The notes under the pieces were generated by a model. The model was not told the DNA's origin. It was given only the letters and a program-made list of their open reading frames with translations, and did no database searches. From NCBI GenBank assembly GCA_030428405.1, contig JAUIEH010000154.1, positions 1 to 6,687 of the forward strand: a DNA stretch of 6,687 nt, in the 5' to 3' direction. Every line of letters begins with the position of its first letter. Positions within the stretch are counted from its first letter, which is position 1. The translations under genes and the position numbers were made by a program. Source of the DNA: Alphaproteobacteria bacterium (GTDB lineage Bacteria > Pseudomonadota > Alphaproteobacteria > Caulobacterales > Maricaulaceae). This document shows positions 5,221-6,687 of the stretch, in pieces.

Positions 5221-6545
5221 CTTCGAAATCCGAAGCGCGTGAGCCGATCGTGCGCTTGTTGAGCCTGATGCGCGGCGGTCGCGAAATCCGTCAATATCTG
5301 CAGCGCTACGCCACGCCGGGCGAGCGGTCGCTCACGGTCGTGAAGGTCGGCGGCGCCGTTCTGCGCGACGACAAAGCCGCGCTCGCCGATGCGCTGGCGT
5401 TCCTGCAGAGCGTCGGACTCTCGCCCGTCGTTGTGCACGGCGCTGGTCCGCAGCTTGATGCGGAAATGTCCGCGCGCGGCATTCCCGTCGAGCGCAACGA
5501 GGACGGTCTGCGCATCACGCCGCCCGAAGCGCTCGCGGTCGTGCGCGACGTGATGATGGCGACCAATCTCGAGATCGTGGAAGCCCTGCGTGAGGCTGGC
5601 GCGACCGTCGAGCCTGCGCCGTTCGGCGTGATCGACGCTGAACTCGTCGATGAAGAGCGCCTGGGCATGGTCGGGGAAGCCTGCGGCGTGCGCATGGACC
5701 GCATCAATTCCGCAGTGCGCGCCGGCGCCATTCCTGTGCTGGCTTCGCTCGGCGCAGACGCGCAGGGTCGCGTGCTGAACGTGAATGCGGACGCGGCTGT
5801 CCGCTCGCTTGTGCATGCGCTTAAACCGGACAAGATCGTATTCCTCACCGGGGCGGGCGGCGTGCTGGACGCTGACGGCAATCGCTTGTCGTCAATCAAT
5901 CTGGCGACTGACTTTGACGAGATGATCAACTCGGACTGGCTGAGCGGCGGCATGCGGCTCAAGGTCGCCGAGATCAAACGCTTGCTGGACGACCTGCCGC
6001 TGACCGCTTCGGTGTCGATCACCGAACCCGGCGAATTGGCGCGCGAATTGTTCACCCATGGCGGTTCGGGCACGCTCGTTCGGCTCGGCGAAAAATTGCT
6101 TGTCACGGCGGACAAGTCGACGCTCGACCGCGCGCGCGTGCTTGCTTTGATCGAAGACGCCTTCGGCCGGCCGGCTGCGCCCGATTGGTGGGAGAAATTC
6201 GAGCTCGCCAATGCCTATGTCACCGAGCGCTACCGCGCGGGCGCCTTTGTCTCGCGGCTGGGCGACGCCGGTTATCTCGACAAATTCGCCGTGCTCGAAG
6301 AAGCGCGCGGCGAGGGGCTGGGACAGGCCGTCTGGCGGCGCATGGTCGAAGACTGGCCGAAAATCGTATGGCGCTCGCGGCCCGACAATCCGATAACGGA
6401 TTTTTACAACCGCAACAGCGACGGCTCGATTTTGCGTCGTGACTGGGTGATTTACTGGCGCGGGGTCGATGACCTGACCGAAATCATGTCACTCGTTGAA
6501 GCCGCCTCAAGCAAGCCGGCGACCATGGAAGAGGCGGCGACATGA
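5217..6545 (+). CDS. Bifunctional N-acetylglutamate synthase/kinase (NAGS/NAGK fusion)
   Basis: A 442-residue two-domain enzyme for the first two steps of arginine synthesis: acetyl-CoA plus glutamate to N-acetylglutamate, then ATP-dependent phosphorylation. Residues about 39-290 are an amino-acid kinase domain: VVKVGGAVL (41-49) with K43 and the glycine turn, VVHGAGPQL (72-80), NVNADAA, and SGGMRLKV for nucleotide and substrate binding. Residues about 300-440 are a GNAT domain of the vertebrate-like NAT type: the acetyl-CoA loop EARGEGLGQ at about 362-370 and NPITDFYNRNSDG from residue 391. The N-terminal helix (IVRLLSLMRGGREIRQYLQRY) matches that of the Maricaulis and Xanthomonas fusions, a family known to be inhibited by arginine. 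Both halves look complete, so both activities are likely. It begins with GTG overlapping the argF' stop, and ends overlapping argC by ATGA. Single-function argB or argA is less likely because of the fusion. Confidence 0.95.
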   Translation: MTSKSEAREPIVRLLSLMRGGREIRQYLQRYATPGERSLTVVKVGGAVLRDDKAALADALAFLQSVGLSPVVVHGAGPQLDAEMSARGIPVERNEDGLRITPPEALAVVRDVMMATNLEIVEALREAGATVEPAPFGVIDAELVDEERLGMVGEACGVRMDRINSAVRAGAIPVLASLGADAQGRVLNVNADAAVRSLVHALKPDKIVFLTGAGGVLDADGNRLSSINLATDFDEMINSDWLSGGMRLKVAEIKRLLDDLPLTASVSITEPGELARELFTHGGSGTLVRLGEKLLVTADKSTLDRARVLALIEDAFGRPAAPDWWEKFELANAYVTERYRAGAFVSRLGDAGYLDKFAVLEEARGEGLGQAVWRRMVEDWPKIVWRSRPDNPITDFYNRNSDGSILRRDWVIYWRGVDDLTEIMSLVEAASSKPATMEEAAT

Positions 6546-6687
6546 GTTTTCGCGCAGGCGTCGTGGGCGCGCGCGGCTATGTCGGCGCAGAGCTCGCCAG
6601 GCTGATTGACGCCCATCCCCAAATTGACCTCGCTTATGTCGCCTCAGGCGCAAGCGCGGGCAAGCCGGTCTCAGACATCGCGCCCGG
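6542..6687 (+). CDS. argC: N-acetyl-gamma-glutamyl-phosphate reductase (partial, C-terminus outside window)
   Basis: Only the first 48 residues are present. ArgC reduces N-acetylglutamyl phosphate, the product of the preceding fusion enzyme, to the semialdehyde with NADPH. The N-terminal nucleotide-binding strand and loop VVGARGYVGAEL (7-18) has the G-x-x-G-x-x-G spacing (G9, G12, G15), and LIDAHPQIDLAYVAS follows as in the ArgC proteins that accompany NAGS/NAGK. The catalytic cysteine and histidine lie beyond the window. AGAGG (6530-6534) is seven bases before the ATG, which overlaps the previous stop by ATGA. The gene is very probably translated from the same message as argF' and NAGS/NAGK. 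Confidence 0.9.
   Translation, partial: MSFRAGVVGARGYVGAELARLIDAHPQIDLAYVASGASAGKPVSDIAP

Overview
This window looks like chromosomal DNA from a GC-rich alphaproteobacterium. The clearest pointers are a DivK-like receiver gene and a fused N-acetylglutamate synthase/kinase of the type known from Maricaulis and Xanthomonas, next to an N-acetylornithine carbamoyltransferase. No mobile elements, rRNA, tRNA or CRISPR arrays are visible. The content is mostly core metabolism with a few small uncharacterised genes. The left and right ends cut through genes.

Left part (1-890): an incomplete class I SAM-dependent methyltransferase runs on the minus strand off the left edge. It is divergent from a small acidic hypothetical protein (518-784, plus strand). 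A short noncoding gap (785-890) holds a perfect GC-rich inverted repeat and a weak promoter candidate ahead of alanine dehydrogenase.

Middle part (891-3583): alanine dehydrogenase (ald) has all the expected catalytic residues. It is followed nine bases later by a predicted single-pass membrane protein whose Shine-Dalgarno sequence starts inside the ald stop codon. After a 56-base gap comes a fumarylacetoacetate hydrolase-family enzyme of the long form with an extra N-terminal domain. About 180 noncoding bases follow, in which I see no convincing terminator or promoter.

Right part (3768-6687): a single-domain DivK-like receiver in which the phosphoacceptor aspartate is replaced by asparagine, then a tight arginine-biosynthesis run: argF' (N-acetylornithine carbamoyltransferase), bifunctional NAGS/NAGK and the start of argC. 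The last three are joined by 4-base start/stop overlaps (GTGA, ATGA). Together they encode steps 1, 2 and 3 of arginine synthesis (acetylation and phosphorylation of glutamate, then reduction) plus carbamoylation of acetylornithine. This implies the acetylated (Xanthomonas-type) route through N-acetylcitrulline rather than the ordinary ornithine carbamoyltransferase route. The required acetylcitrulline deacetylase and the aminotransferase are not in this window.

The observations most worth following are the Asp-to-Asn receiver just upstream of the arginine genes, the specificity residue that marks ArgF' as acetylornithine-specific, and the hairpin with no ribosome-binding site directly before argF'. 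I see no evidence of a wholly new multi-gene system here.
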